Source: Anaspis maculata (Eukaryota > Arthropoda > Insecta > Coleoptera > Scraptiidae). Taken from it: a DNA stretch of 64,000 nucleotides. Position 1 is the first letter of the stretch; every line of letters starts with the position of its first letter. Location: the NCBI GenBank assembly GCA_949128115.1, contig OX421963.1, forward strand, positions 51,269,306 to 51,333,305. Reading direction: 5' to 3'. The notes under the pieces are model-generated. The model saw nothing but the letters and a program-made list of their open reading frames with translations, searched no databases and had not been told where the DNA came from. The position numbers were made by a program, and so were the translations under genes. This document shows positions 44,516 through 56,500 of the stretch, one piece after another.

Positions 44516-46900
44516 CCATCTATAATCAGTTTCACGGCTTTTTTCATAAAAGCAAGCTATGGAGAAAATGCGTTGTGTTGACACGAATGATTACGTCGCA
44601 AGCTAGATTTTGACGCCTTGATAGATGTGCTATGTATAATATGTGACAACTGTCACAGTCATCCCGACGTGATGCACCCACAAGTAATGATTACCGAAGC
44701 TGCGCGGCTAAACTAGGAAAACGTAAGCCCCCTTGCAGTGGAAGCTGCTATGTGGTCGGCAAGGGTCGTCTCTACGTTGGCGGCATTTCGGTGACGCTGC
44801 CAGCTGACCGGCCGGCGGTCACTGAATAAAATGACGCCAAAGCGGCCCCAGGCGCGCCAGTACTGTGTAAAATGCAGTGAAACACCCACCGAGTAGTAAG
44901 TACAACTTCCTACTCTAGCTCATATGTACTTACTGAAACAGCAATCATGTATTAAAAAGAGGATAGTGGGAGCGGTACGCAAAAGCATACCGCATTTTGG
45001 AGTGCAGTAACGAGATTTTGCATGGGCGTACTTTATACCAAGACAAGCGATTTGACCCGCAGCACTCGATATTTCGTCCCTTAGGGGGCCAATGGGGGCC
45101 CTCCAAATTTTCAAGATGCAAGAACTTTCTTAAAATGATCATTGAGTATCGTTATGTATGTCATAAGTGAAGCTTACGGGTCTATTGAAAATGTTTTCAT
45201 CAAATGTCGTCGTGTCCAATTCATTCTTCACACTTGAAAAAAAAATTCTTTGGCAGAGGTCAAAAAAACTGTTTTTATTTTTTTTGCTGTGCAAGGAAAC
45301 GATAAATTCATATGTTTTTCTGCGTTCCCAACTAAATTGCGTTCCGTAAGCCCAAATATGAAGACAATTTTCTCGCAATATCATTTTCTCAAGAAGAGGT
45401 GACCTCTTCAGTTCACTTTTTTCAACAGCATTTTTTTCAATGTTCCTAGTGGATAAGACTGTCAATTTTCGCTGATATGAGAAGCTTGAACTCTTTTCTT
45501 AGTAATTTCCATGCAACATGGCTTCAAAACATACAAGAGAGCCCTAAAACTTTTTTTTTCTGCTGGACCGTCAAATTTTTGGCATGTTGATTTTGTAGTA
45601 GGGGAGACGCGCAAATAAATAAGATCTAGTCTAGGCGAATAAGTTCTACCGGAAAATATACCTATACTTACACCTAACGACTCTGCGTTTTGTTGTACTG
45701 CAATAAAACACGGAATGGAAGAATATTTTCTGTTGAAACCAAATCGCCTGTGCCTGCAGCCTGGATTGAATACTGGTCCGCGTCTCTCCTACTATAAAAT
45801 AAAAATATCGTAAGTTGGACAGCCCAGCAGAAAAATTTTTTTTTTGGCTTCCTTGGGCGTTTTAGAGTCATGTTGCTTCGCAACCACCAGGTAAAGAGTT
45901 TGAGGTCTCCATTCCTGCAAAAATTACGAGTGATATCCAGTGGGGACATAGGAAGAAATGCTCTTGGAAAAGAGGTACTGAAGAGGTCACCACTTCTTTG
46001 AAAAATACCAATTCAAGAAAAATTTCTTTATAATTAGGTTTAGGGAATGCGATTTAGTTGGGAACGCAACAGAACATATGAATTTATCGTCTCCTTGCAT
46101 AGAAGAAAAAATAAAAACAGTTTTTTTGACCTCTAAACTCTGCCAAAGAAATTTTTTTTCAAGTGTGAAGAATGAATCGGACATCACGACAATTGATGAA
46201 AATATTTTCAATAGACCCGTAAGCTTCATTTATGACATACATGACGATACTCAATGATCGTCATGTGAAAGTTCTTGCATCTTGAAAATTTGGAGGGCCC
46301 CCATTGGCCCTCTAAGGGACAAAATATCGAGTGCTGCGGGTCAAATAGCTTGTCTTGGTATAAAGTATGCCCATACCAAATCTCGTTACTGCACTCCAAA
46401 ATGCAGTATCGATGTGTTTTTAGGTGTGTACCGCTTGCACTAGGATACATACAGGAAATTGATAAGATTCCAGCACAGTGCAGTTACTCACTCGCGTCTC
46501 TTCTCGCGCAATCCAACTCCATAAATTATTGTGCATCTATGGAAGTTTTCTCAACCTCACCTCACTGGACATAATTTTATTCAGTGATCGCCGGTCAACT
46601 AGCAGCGTCACCGAAAAGCCGCCAACCTTGGTGGAGACGACCCTTGCCGACCACACAGCAACTTCCACCGCAGGGGGACTCATGTTTTCCTAGTTTAGCT
46701 GTGTAGCCTCGAAAATTTCTACTTGCAGGTGCATCGCGTCGGAATGACGGTGACAGCTGTCACATTATACGTAGCACATCTATCAATAAGGCGTCAAAAT
46801 CTAGCTTGCATCGTAACCATTCGTGTCATATCGTGTCAACACAATACACATTATAGCTTGCTCTATTGAAGAAAGCCGTGAAATTGATTATACACAACTG
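44516..46900. repeat. older inverted repeat hosting foldback copy 2
   Basis: The block with GCGTCAAAATCTAGCTTGC (46791-46809) is inverted at 44597-44615, together with CACATCTATCAA, TGACAACTGTCAC-like palindromes and CTAAACTAGGAAAACATGAG-type sequence. The arms stop at about 44840 and 46565; the 1.47-kb foldback and short flanks lie in the loop. Confidence 0.78.
44966..46440. mobile_element. 1.47-kb foldback element, copy 2
   Basis: Same element as 12104-13572 but in the opposite orientation: it begins GTGGGAGCGGTACGCAAAAG and ends GGTGTGTACCGCTTGCAC, with TA on each side (44964-44965 and 46441-46442). Length is 1,475 bp against 1,469 bp. The left arm keeps a 108-codon open frame on the minus strand (45139-45465) matching that at 13073-13399 of copy 1 with few changes; the right arm has a frameshift. 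Confidence 0.87.
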
Positions 46901-47625
46901 ACTGCAACGACGTTAGTTTCTCACCAAGACAACAGGTATTTTCATACTTTACTCCTCGCTTTACTCAAATGGAAAAGCCGTGAAACTGAATAATATCCTA
47001 CTTTTGTACTTTTTTGTCAAGAGCAATGACGGCCATGAAGTTTTGATCTGATCTGGCCAATGGCTCCCTGCCAGTAGATATACTCAAGTGACGCCCCAGT
47101 GTCATATTATTTTTCTAGTTTTCCCGAGTTAGGCCCGATTTATATGTATAGGGTGACTGAATGGCGCATAAGCTCATCAGTCACCAGTACGTTGTAGGTT
47201 GTAGGAAAGTCATCATAAAGTCAGAAAAGGAAAAGGTAGAAAAAATCTTGGTCGTAAATTTCTCGAGTTATGAACAGCAAAAGTTGCATTCTAAAATCCA
47301 TATTATTTGCGAAAATAATTGAATTTTTTGCGAAAATAATTGAAAAATAAATGACCCCATAACATACTAAAGAACATCAGTTATATTGATTCCAAGTGGT
47401 AACTTTTTGAATGGAGTCATACTCTTTTCCAGTTTAATATTAATAGTTGACAGAAAAATGTCGGGGATAGAATTTTGTATGACTCCCTGATGATTCCTCT
47501 TCAACGTACGACTGGAGAGTTAAGTTAATGCACCACACGCTGTAGATTAACGCAAGCTGTAAATGAAACGTGAATGTAATAAAATGGATCAATCACTGTC
47601 GGTATCCAACATTGGGTCCTTATCT
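46901..47625. other. intron DNA, no clear feature
   Basis: No exon or element is recognised. A short duplication TTTGCGAAAATAATTGAA occurs twice near 47308-47345. Confidence 0.4.
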
Positions 47626-47633
47626 CCCTTGTG

Positions 47634-48717
47634 CAGTGGCGGACTAAGGGGGGGGCGGCAGGGGCGGTCCGCCCCGGGCCTCGGGGCCCCAATCATCTGA
47701 TGGGGCCTCCAATTCCTCTTGTTTGTGAAAAATACTGCGAAAAATTGGGATAAAATACAAAAATTTCAATTTTTCCCTCGATGATCACTTTTTTTCGCAT
47801 ATTACTTAGGTGAAAAACATTGTTCTCCTATTTTTCCAATTCAAAGTTACCTTGGCAGGCCCCATGACAACAGGATTGGGGGTCTACACACAGGCAATAG
47901 AGGTGTGTCTGTATCACGGAGTCTCTGCGAATCATGTTCACTTTAGGCTTTAGGGGCCCCGGCCCCGGATATCACAGTGCCAGGGGCCTCAAGCCTTTCG
48001 AAATTTTGTATTTTATTATTTCTTTTCAGAAGAGGGGAAAGACAAAACAACAAAATTATCTTGTCTGCGCGCTGCAGGTAGTAGAAATTCATGTTATTCC
48101 TAATTTTGTATATACGAGTAGGTTTTAGCATTGAGTCAACAGTCCAAATCCAATTCAACATCCAAAGCTGGAACCGAAAACTTCTTGTAGGTACTGGTGG
48201 TCAGTGACATAGCCAAGGGGGGCGAAAGTGGGCGAATGAGACCCCCCCTACCTCCCAAGCGCCCATGGCACTTCATTCCACACTAAACCGATACAGAAAA
48301 AAATTCTGGCGAAAATTTTCAAGAAGCGCAAAAATTTTCTGAAAAATTTTTGATTATCAAGTAATTTTGGTGAAAACGTCGAAAACCGAAATCGCAAAAC
48401 GCACGAAATATACCGATTATCATCAGCATCATTATTATTATGCCCAAAAAATTTCGCCTGCGGCGCTACTTTTCCCTTGCTTGCACCCTCACGTTGCCTT
48501 TGCCCTCTACGCCCTCAACTTCTGACTGCGCTACTGTGTGTTTCATAGTCAAGCTATTAACAACACATTTTTTGTTTCTTAGGCTTTTGCTCAATTACGG
48601 CGGGGCAGGGCGGGCCAAAAAGTCTGCCGGCCCCCCTTAATATTCTCAACTTTCACTCCTTAGGGGCCCCATCTCACAATTCCGCCCCGGGCCCCCAACT
48701 CCCTTAGTCCGCCACTG
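47634..48717. mobile_element. hAT-type MITE with perfect 8-bp target duplication
   Basis: Terminal inverted repeats CAGTGGCGGACTAAGGGG and CTTAGTCCGCCACTG are flanked on both sides by CCCTTGTG (47626-47633 and 48718-48725), an exact 8-bp duplication diagnostic of hAT elements. Subterminal sequence is G/C rich (GGGGCCCC blocks). No transposase: the 1,084 bp contain no long frame. The intact duplication indicates a fairly recent insertion. Confidence 0.92.
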
Positions 48718-48725
48718 CCCTTGTG

Positions 48726-49490
48726 GATGGGAATAATGGTGGTCCTTTCTCTTACAGCCATTTCTGAGATTTGCATTGGTTTTGGTATGATATTCGCCGC
48801 TGCTACCTTAAGAATGAGGTGAGAATGTGGCTTTATCATGAGGAGTAAAAGGCAAACTGACACAAGAAAAAAGCCTTTCCAGTACCTACCTCACAATTTA
48901 CATTAGAAAATGCTCTGCTGCAAAGCTGGAATCGGAAGCTGCTAGTACTGTGGCATCATCTGGATCTGGCTGGCTGATATCAAAAGCTTAGGGTAGCGTA
49001 TCTTTGAATGTTCAATCAATGCTGTAACTTGAGTGAAAAAGTTTCCCGGCGATCAGCTCTTTGTTACCAGGCACTTTTCAACAAATAGGACATCGATATA
49101 GGGATATCGCAACTTTAAACTTTGATGTTCGATTTCGAAAATTCTTTCAGTTTTCATATGTAACATGACTTAATTGGGGGGCCCTGGAAGACCCATGGAT
49201 ATGATTATTGATTTGTGCAATTTAGTTCTAGACTCCTCTTTCTCGACCTCTTTTCTTCTAAAGTGACAGGCCGGAGGACAGGCCTATTGGATGTATTCCA
49301 ATTTTTTCATAGCTCCAACAATGTATGCTGCAAATTGAACATTTTATAGTGTCATAAACCGGAATACCTCGATTTCAACACAATATGAATGAGAACATGC
49401 AAAACAGTTTACCTACTCATAACTACTACATAAACACTAAAATACACATTCCTGCCAACATTGTTTTATCTCAGTTCTAACCTTTTGTAG
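48726..49490. other. intron DNA before DH-PH exon
   Basis: No exon or repeat pair is recognised. It ends in TTCTAACCTTTTGTAG, the acceptor for the next Unc-89 exon. Confidence 0.45.
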
Positions 49491-49790
49491 GAATTGGTAA
49501 GATACAGTGCCTGTCTAGGTGAAGAACACGGCGACCTCCAGAAGGCCTTGGAGTTAATGCTGAGCGTCCCCCATCGGGCACAGGATGATAAATTTATCAA
49601 TAGCATTGAAGGTTACCGTGGAACCATCCACAAACTTGGACGCTTGCTAGCACACGATTGGTTTTCGGTCACTTTCAGTGACGTGATCAAAGAACGATAC
49701 CTTTTCTTGTTCAAAGGCCGCATACTTATCTGCAAAGTTCGCCGCATTTCCGAAGACCGGTCGGTCTTCCAGCTGAAAGACATAATCTAT
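49491..49790 (+). CDS. Unc-89: Unc-89 exon: end of DH and start of PH
   Basis: Exactly 100 codons, phase 0 in and out. ELVRYSACLGEEHGDLQKAL, then LMLSVPHRAQDDKFINSIEG, complete the DH helices. The PH domain starts at GTIHKLGRLLAHDWFSVTF and continues through RYLFLFKGRILICKVRR and SVFQLKDIIY. Reading past the donor (TAT followed by GTAATC) meets a stop nine codons later. Dbl-type GEFs use the PH domain to position the GTPase and bind membranes or partners; obscurin PH domains follow the same arrangement. Confidence 0.94.
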
Positions 49791-50262
49791 GTAATCTATA
49801 CCTACTTAAAAAAATAGTCTGGGTTGGTTTTACAAGACTGTATCTGTCAAACGTTTCAAAGAGCATTCCATTCAACTTTCCGACAAGTTTCTTCAAGTAA
49901 CTCCGAGAGTAACCCGAATTCAAGTCTATTACAAATTTTCAAGCACCGGATGATTAATTGCTTGGTAGGTAATATTGGAGGATTGGAGGTAAAACTATTT
50001 TAGCAGAACCCCCAGCCGTTGCATTCATACCTAAGAAGTTTCACTACCCAATAACAAATATTCAAGTGCTCGATCCAAGAACCGGTTATGGTTCATTTCC
50101 AATTTCATATAAAACCAATTGAGACAGTAATTTGGTTTGATTTAAACATCGGCTGTGTGTAGTACCTAGACGCAAAAGCATGTAAAATTTTCTTGCAGTA
50201 GGGGAGGGTGGGCCACCATGAGACGGAAAAAGTTTTTATTTAATATTTTACTTATTTTAGTA

Positions 50263-50442
50263 ATGGCCGCTCTATGAAATACGCAACGAAGCCGCAGTCG
50301 CAACATAATGGAGTGCAGCGTTTCTGATTGGCTCGCAAGGTAATCGCAAAATCATCGTAATAGGCAGCAACATCCTTGCGAGCCAATCAGAAACTTTGCC
50401 CCTTGCGTCGAGGCTGCGTTGCGCATTTCATATGGCGGCCTT
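50263..50442. repeat. 180-bp palindromic MITE, copy A
   Basis: Inverted ends around GGCCGCTCTATGAAATACGC and CGCATTTCATATGGCGGCC. Both arms carry CTGATTGGCTCGCAAGG and its complement CCTTGCGAGCCAATCAG. The same family as the copy 36 bp downstream. Confidence 0.82.
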
Positions 50443-50477
50443 AAAAATCTAAATATTTGTACTACATAACTAGTATT

Positions 50478-50647
50478 AAAGCTGCTCTATGAAATTACGC
50501 AACGCAACCGCAACGCAGAGCGCAACTTTTCTGATTGACTCGCAAGCCGTTCGCAACGACACGAAAGGCTTGCGAGCCAATCAGAAGCCTTGCGCCTTAT
50601 TGCGTTGAGGTTGCGGCTGCATTGCGTAATTTCATAGAGCGGCCTTT
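50478..50647. repeat. 170-bp palindromic MITE, copy B
   Basis: Ends GCTGCTCTATGAAATTACGC and GCGTAATTTCATAGAGCGGC, again with CTGATTGACTCGCAAG and CTTGCGAGCCAATCAG inside. It is close to copy A but not identical, and separated from it by only 35 bases. Confidence 0.82.
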
Positions 50648-50789
50648 AGATGAACACGATTGAAAAGCAAGAAAATGTAACAAATTTTGCGATCGTTGAA
50701 AAAATTATTCATGTTTCTTTTTTGTTGTTGTCTCATAGTGGCCCACCATAAGGCAAAGGCCACCATGAGACATAAGTGAATATTCTAAT

Positions 50790-51372
50790 AATTTTCACGG
50801 GATTTCTGGATAGTTAACAATAAAACACGGTGGTTTTTAGCTGACGTTTCGTTACAGAGTGCTAAAAGCTATAAGAGAAGAACATTTATTAGAGACTAAA
50901 CATAAGATACAGAACAAAACAAAGCATCAGGTGGTGACGGAAGGTATAGGCCTACCTTCAAACTTCCGTACCATTCCGTCACCACCTGATGCTTTGTTTT
51001 GTTCTGTGTCTTATGACTCTTATGTTCAGTCTCTAATAAAGGTATGTTCCGATATTCAAATCGGTTAACCAGCCGGTCGACCACTTTTTCAGTGAGTGAC
51101 TTTTGATATCGGAACGACAGTTGACGTTTGGATTAACCTGCACTGACCGGCCTCCGAAGCTGGTCGTTGTGGTTGACAGCTGGTTAACCTTTTTCAGGAA
51201 GCCGGTCGTTCCAATATACAGTTTTTCAGGCGGTTGGTCGACCAGAACGAATATCGGAACGTACCTTAAATGTTCTTCTTTTAGCTCCGAAGAAGTTACA
51301 CTCTGTTCCGAAACGTCAGCTAAAAACCAACGTGTTTTATTGATAACTGACCAGAAATACCATGAAAATTAA
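50790..51372. mobile_element. nested palindromic element
   Basis: Outer arms AATTTTCACGGGATTTCTGG ... ACACGGTGGTTTTTAGCTGA and TCAGCTAAAAACCAACGTGT ... CCAGAAATACCATGAAAATT. Within are a hairpin at 50903-51035 (AACAAAGCATCAGGTGGTGA with its complement) and an inserted unit at 51039-51267 with ends AAGGTATGTTCCGATATTC / GAATATCGGAACGTACCTT. Three layers of inverted repeats in less than 600 bp. Confidence 0.78.
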
Positions 51373-51670
51373 GAGAAAATTAAAAAAAAATTGATGTGAC
51401 TCAGAATCAATACTAGTTATAAAATATATGATATATAAAATTTATTATATAAACCAAAATTGCCAATTTTCAAGAAAATATTTATTACACGTTATTCTGA
51501 CAAGGGAATAGGTAGGGCATCCAATACCAAAACCAAGTCTAAATACTCTGGAAATTACTGGAAAAAGTCGGAGAGTCAAATAAACTGAAACTTATTCAAA
51601 AATGTTTCTTGTAAAACTAGCCGAGACTAGTCCTAGTCCTCGACCATGTTCCATACCATTTTGTTTGCAG

Positions 51671-51824
51671 CTTAACCGCGTGATCTTGAAAGATCACACG
51701 AACGAAGACCGCGTCTTCGAATTGATCGATAGTAAAGAAGGCCATTCTTTGATACTAACATCGCATAGAGACAATACAAAGGATTATTGGCTGGAGGAGA
51801 TAAGCGAATTTGCCAAAAACTACG
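51671..51824 (+). CDS. Unc-89: Unc-89 exon: PH domain, second half
   Basis: After TTTTGTTTGCAG it reads LNRVILKDHTNEDRVFELID, then SKEGHSLILTSHRDNTKDYW and LEEISEFAKNY. RVFELID is a PH strand and DYWLEEISEFA is the C-terminal PH helix with the invariant Trp. Phase 0 in, phase 1 out (TAC G then GTACAT). Fits directly onto LKDIIY of the previous exon. Confidence 0.92.
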
Positions 51825-51949
51825 GTACATTAATTCTATCTAGTTCTAATTTAGTTAATAGCATTTCCGTAACGTAGACTTATGATGTTGTTTGCCGATT
51901 ACTGGATTTATAAATAAGCGTTTGCTTACGTTCTATTTATTCATTTCAG

Positions 51950-53548
51950 ACGAACAAGACGAGGTTGATACTGAGGATTTTGCGATCGCATCTCCTGTCG
52001 AATCGACTTCAACTAGTAACAAGCAATTGGAAAGCAACACCGCAGTTCCTACAAGCCGGTTAGAAGACAGAGCCTCCAAAAAGGAACTTTTAAAGCAAAC
52101 AGAAGCGGAAAAGCAAATTGAGGCACAAGAACAGCTCATCAAAGTTTTACTCACGCCTTCAAAATCTGCAGCAGAACCAAAAACTAAAGAAGTCCCGAAA
52201 GTCGACGAATCCAAGGCAACACACCAAAAATCTGCAGTATCTAAAACAGTCGAAGCGGCAAAGGCAACTGAAACCGGCAAAGTCCAACTTCCAAAATCTG
52301 TAGAAACACCAAAACCCTCAGCCACTGCCAAAGCTGTTGAAGCTCAAAAGCCTCCCGCAACTTCGAAACCTGCTGAAGCCGCAAAACCGCCGGAAAAACC
52401 TAAACGTGCAGAAAGTCCGAAGCCTATTGAAGCTCCAAAGCCCGTTGTAACTCCGAAACCAACAGAAACTCCCAAACCTGCGGCAAACTCCGTACCTGTT
52501 ATAGCTTCAAAACCTACAGAAACACCTAAGCTTGCAGCGGCTTCAAAGCCAACAGAAGCTTCTAAACCTGCAGAAAATCCAAAGCCTGTTGAAGCACGAA
52601 AGCCAACAGAAACTTCAAAGCCTGTTGAAGCTCCAAAGCCTCCAGTATCTCCGAAGTCAATTGAAACTGTTCCAAAGCCAACAGAACCTCCTAAACCTGC
52701 AGAAAATCCAAAGCCTGTTGAAGCACGAAAACCAACAGAAACTTCAAAGCCTGTTGACGCTCCAAAGCCTCCAGTAACCCCGAAGTCTATTGAAACTGTT
52801 CCAAAGCCAACAGAACCTCCTAAACCTACAGTCGCAGTAGCTCCCAAACCTGCTGAAGCTTCAAAGCCTACAGAAACACCAAAGCCTGTGGTAGAAACTC
52901 CAAAACCCGTTGAAGCTCCAAAGCCTACAGAAACTCCTAAACCTGCAGGAGTTCCCAAACCTGCAGTAACTCCAAAGTCTACTGGAAGTCCCAAACCCGT
53001 AGAAAGCCCCAAACTTGCAGGAGCTCCTAAACCTGCAGAAGCTCCTAAACCTACAGAAAGTCCAAAATCAACAGAAAAAGCTGAGCCGAAGCCCAGCGAA
53101 ACACCAAAGGTCACAGGCAATCCGAAGCCTGCTGAATCACCGAAATCTGCAGAAGCTCCAAAGTCGAATCACGAAGAGCTAGAATCCAGTACTTCAACTG
53201 CTCCTAAAGCCAAGGATAATCCCGGGAAATCCAAAACCAAAGCGAAAGCTGAACCTAAAGTTGAAGAAGTAAAGAAAGAAGAGGAATTTCAGCCCCATCT
53301 AGCACCGATCCAAGCGGTCGAAACTCTAGTTCATCTCAACAAAAAGCGAGAGCTAGAAACACCAATACCATACGTGCACGAACCTTTTGTAGAACCACAC
53401 GGAAGTGCCCTCAATAAGTTGTACAGTGTTGAACCAGTTGCCGTTGGTAATCCACAAGTGGTCACCGATTATAGCATTGGGATCGAGGTCAATGTCGAAG
53501 TCGACGACATGAGTAAGAGATACAGTTCGTCCTCCTCTGCGAGAGCAG
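51950..53548 (+). CDS. Unc-89: Unc-89 exon: Lys-Pro-Glu (PEVK-like) repeat region
   Basis: A single 1,599-bp exon, 533 codons, phase 1 to phase 1. It opens with an acidic DEQDEVDTEDF, then a charged Lys/Gln helix-like part (to about 52190). From about 52290 to 53200 come roughly 50 units of the form Lys-Pro-x-Glu-x-Pro with a six-residue period, and last a Lys/Glu-rich and then a unique tail ending MSKRYSSSSSARAG. A 129-bp tandem duplication sits inside. Such Pro/Glu/Val/Lys segments act as disordered springs or spacers in titin-like proteins; nematode UNC-89 has a Lys-Ser-Pro-rich region in a comparable place. Function here is inferred. The complementary strand is also open and is a shadow. 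Confidence 0.9.
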
Positions 53549-56500
53549 GTTAGTGTTTTCTTGTACTATTTGATCTATTATTTTGTAATAAATTTGGTAT
53601 AACCGCTGATGAAAATGGTGTTGCACTTGCACACTGCTGCTGTTGAATTATAGTGATGGGAAGTAGGTACTGTGGAATTGTAATGTCCAAGTATTGCCTT
53701 TAGTCCCCCTATAAAGGGTTCCTGTTGTAGCTTGCTTTAGGTTGCCAGTAACTCAGTTTTATGATTCGCCAATCCTTTAACACCATTCAAGTCCCCATTT
53801 TCGTGCCTCTGTCAATTTTTTCAGTTTAGTGTAAAAACCGCTGATAACGCCTATGTTTCTTCGCTTAGCTACTGGTTCTATACAAATCCGATTCATTTTT
53901 ATACGAAAAGTTGGCTGGAAGAATTTTCAGATTTGGTATTTACGAGGGTATTCCTTATAAACTACCTCCTCACCGCCTCATCCGAGCTTGCCAAAAAAGG
54001 GTATGTTATTCGCGCACCATCATCGCAATGGTAAATCAAGAAGAAGCTCAAGTATTTTTAAGCAATTCCAAAAATTCGACAAGCTTGGCGTTTCTCTCGA
54101 TTCGTGGTCGAAAACACAGATGTTCTTGCTTTTTAAAAGTTGCGTTTTCAACATTTACCTTCAAAGTCATGTTTGGCTCCCACTCTCAGCAAAAAATGAT
54201 GGGGTCCCAGCAGCTTTTTAAAGTTTTGGCCAAAGCTTAAAATCTTTTCTGAAGTCATCTCGTACCATTTATTTCCGTAATTTCGTCTGTGGAGGATCAG
54301 ATCTTGACGAGCACTGTCAAGTTTGAACTTTTAATTACCACGACAGGCACCCTGCCCATCACCGAAATTTTGGTGACTTTTGAAAATTCTTCAATGACCC
54401 AAGAACAAAATCTCCCATGCTACTTGACGCATTGTGAAATGAATCGGACTATACACTATGAATAGAAAAAGAAGATTTCAAGAGAGTTATCAGAAGAATA
54501 ATTTCTGAATTTTCGAACTTAATTCATTCCCTGTCATAAATAAAGGAACAACGGAAGGGAAATGGCATCTCTGCAATAATCATAAATCTCATTTCGAATA
54601 AAAACCGAGGCGTAAAAACAGATCAACAAATACCTAACATTGAACCCCCAATTGAGGAGTGATCATGCAAAACTGAACATGTCCAAATAAACTGAAACTG
54701 AGAAAAAGGCCAAAAACTGTTTACTCGGGTGCCGTTGGAAGAAATGAAAACCGCTTTTGACTATTGAGTGGAGTTTCAATTACTGATTTGAACTGATCAT
54801 ATCGCGAAACAAGAAAAAAAATTTCAACGACAAAAATCAAGAAAGTAGTTTGGATATGTCATGTTTTGCTTGAAAATGAGAAAGACGAGGAGAAAGATTA
54901 TTGCCGCCCACACCACAAGAATCTCGAGTTCAGAACCAAACTATGACGAGAGCTCGATGTGCAGTTATTTGGAGGTTGGAAGACTGCCGGCAAAAACGTT
55001 GACTGAATTATTGTCTAACGAATCAATATTTTCTTCTGTCATGTTATGGTGTGAGATGTCTAGTTTTGCTATGGATCAAAAAATCAACATAGCAAATACC
55101 TTAGGATATGTTTAGTTTTGAACGGAAAATTATTTGAGTTTTTCTGCAGTGGATATGTCTAGTTTTGCTCTAAAACCCTGACTTTGGATGGCGATTCAAA
55201 TAGGATTTGTTCACTTTTGACCAATTTTCAATGCAGGAGCAGATGTAATTAAACAAAGAGAACCCAAAACCATTTTAAACAGAATTTTCATAAAATATGG
55301 ACATGTTCAGTTTTGCATGATCACTCCTCAATTATTCTGAAACATTTTTGGATTTGGAAAGCCATTTTTCGCCTTCAATTGCGAAGTTTATAGAGGGTGT
55401 TCACTTTCAAACTTTCTGTCCCAGATTTCTCGCCACCAAAAATTTTCCCAGGAAAATGCCAAAACAGGTCGATTTTTATTTCATGGGGAAGAGGGTCTAG
55501 AAAACGTATTGCCGCGTTTTTATCATCACTTTTCTTCCGACAATGCATAATACATTTCGCAAAAAACGCGAAGTTTCGATCTATAAAGTCGTTTTGTAGC
55601 TCCATTTCCATCGTGGTTCTAAACACCCATGATCACTATTTTGACATAAATTGTTCCATTGAACTATTTATTAGATGAATTTCCTGACTAGAAGTTTCTA
55701 TCGCTGTAACAGAGTCACACGGTAATTTTGTTCCAAAACGTGCATCGTGTATAAATTTAATTTCAAAAGCTCGCATTGTCGGAGGAAAAATGATGTCATG
55801 ACTAAAATACGGCCCCGATTTTGGTTTCCTTAATTTTGTTTGATAGAGAAAACTATTTTCATGCCTCAAAATGATTAAAGTACCAATTCAAAGCTACATT
55901 CTGATCGTAGCCTAATTTTTCTTGTGAAATAGCACGTTTTGTCAAATCAAGGTTTGACATAATATGATACATTTGTAAAAACGGGAAAAGGAATCAGAAA
56001 ATGGTATTTGGTAATTGGTCATTTGAAAATTGGTAAATGGTATATGTGTGAAATAGCCCAAACTAACTGCGTAAATCAAAATTATGGTTGGGTAAACATT
56101 GGACACTGATGGAACTAAAGCTATAAAATACCAAATTTGAGGGGAAAAAATCATGTTTTTTTCTGATAAAACTGGTTTGAACACGTCTCTATCAAAATGT
56201 TATACTAATTTTTGGAATCAGATAATGCGATTGAATTAGATAATATACCAAACATGTCAAAAAAGGTGTTAGTCACGGTTTAACACACATCAAAAGAATC
56301 TAGGGGACAAGCAAATTCAGACGATTTCTAAAATCATCATAACTTTTGATTTCCGTCAGCGATTTCATATCGGTTTTCAGTGGTCGATAGCCCAATCTTT
56401 CGTTCCCATGCCTTGATCACGTCAAATACGGACCATGTTTTGTAAGGTTGCTACAGGGTGATCAATGGAACAGTGTAAAATTGCCGGAAGTTCAGTACGA

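Larger units (their letters stand above)
50206..50740. repeat. inverted repeat carrying two MITEs
   Basis: GTGGGCCACCATGAGAC at 50206 pairs with GTCTCATAGTGGCCCAC near 50740; CCACCATGAGAC recurs at 50761. Between the arms are two related MITEs described separately. Confidence 0.6.

Noticed and set aside
52344..53120. Long open frame on the minus strand (258 codons) with Gly-Phe/Gly-Leu-Gly repeats resembling an FG nucleoporin.
   Set aside because: It is the exact complement of the Lys-Pro-Glu repeat exon; CTTTGG-type codons opposite CCAAAG create the pattern. The + strand frame has splice signals and fits Unc-89.
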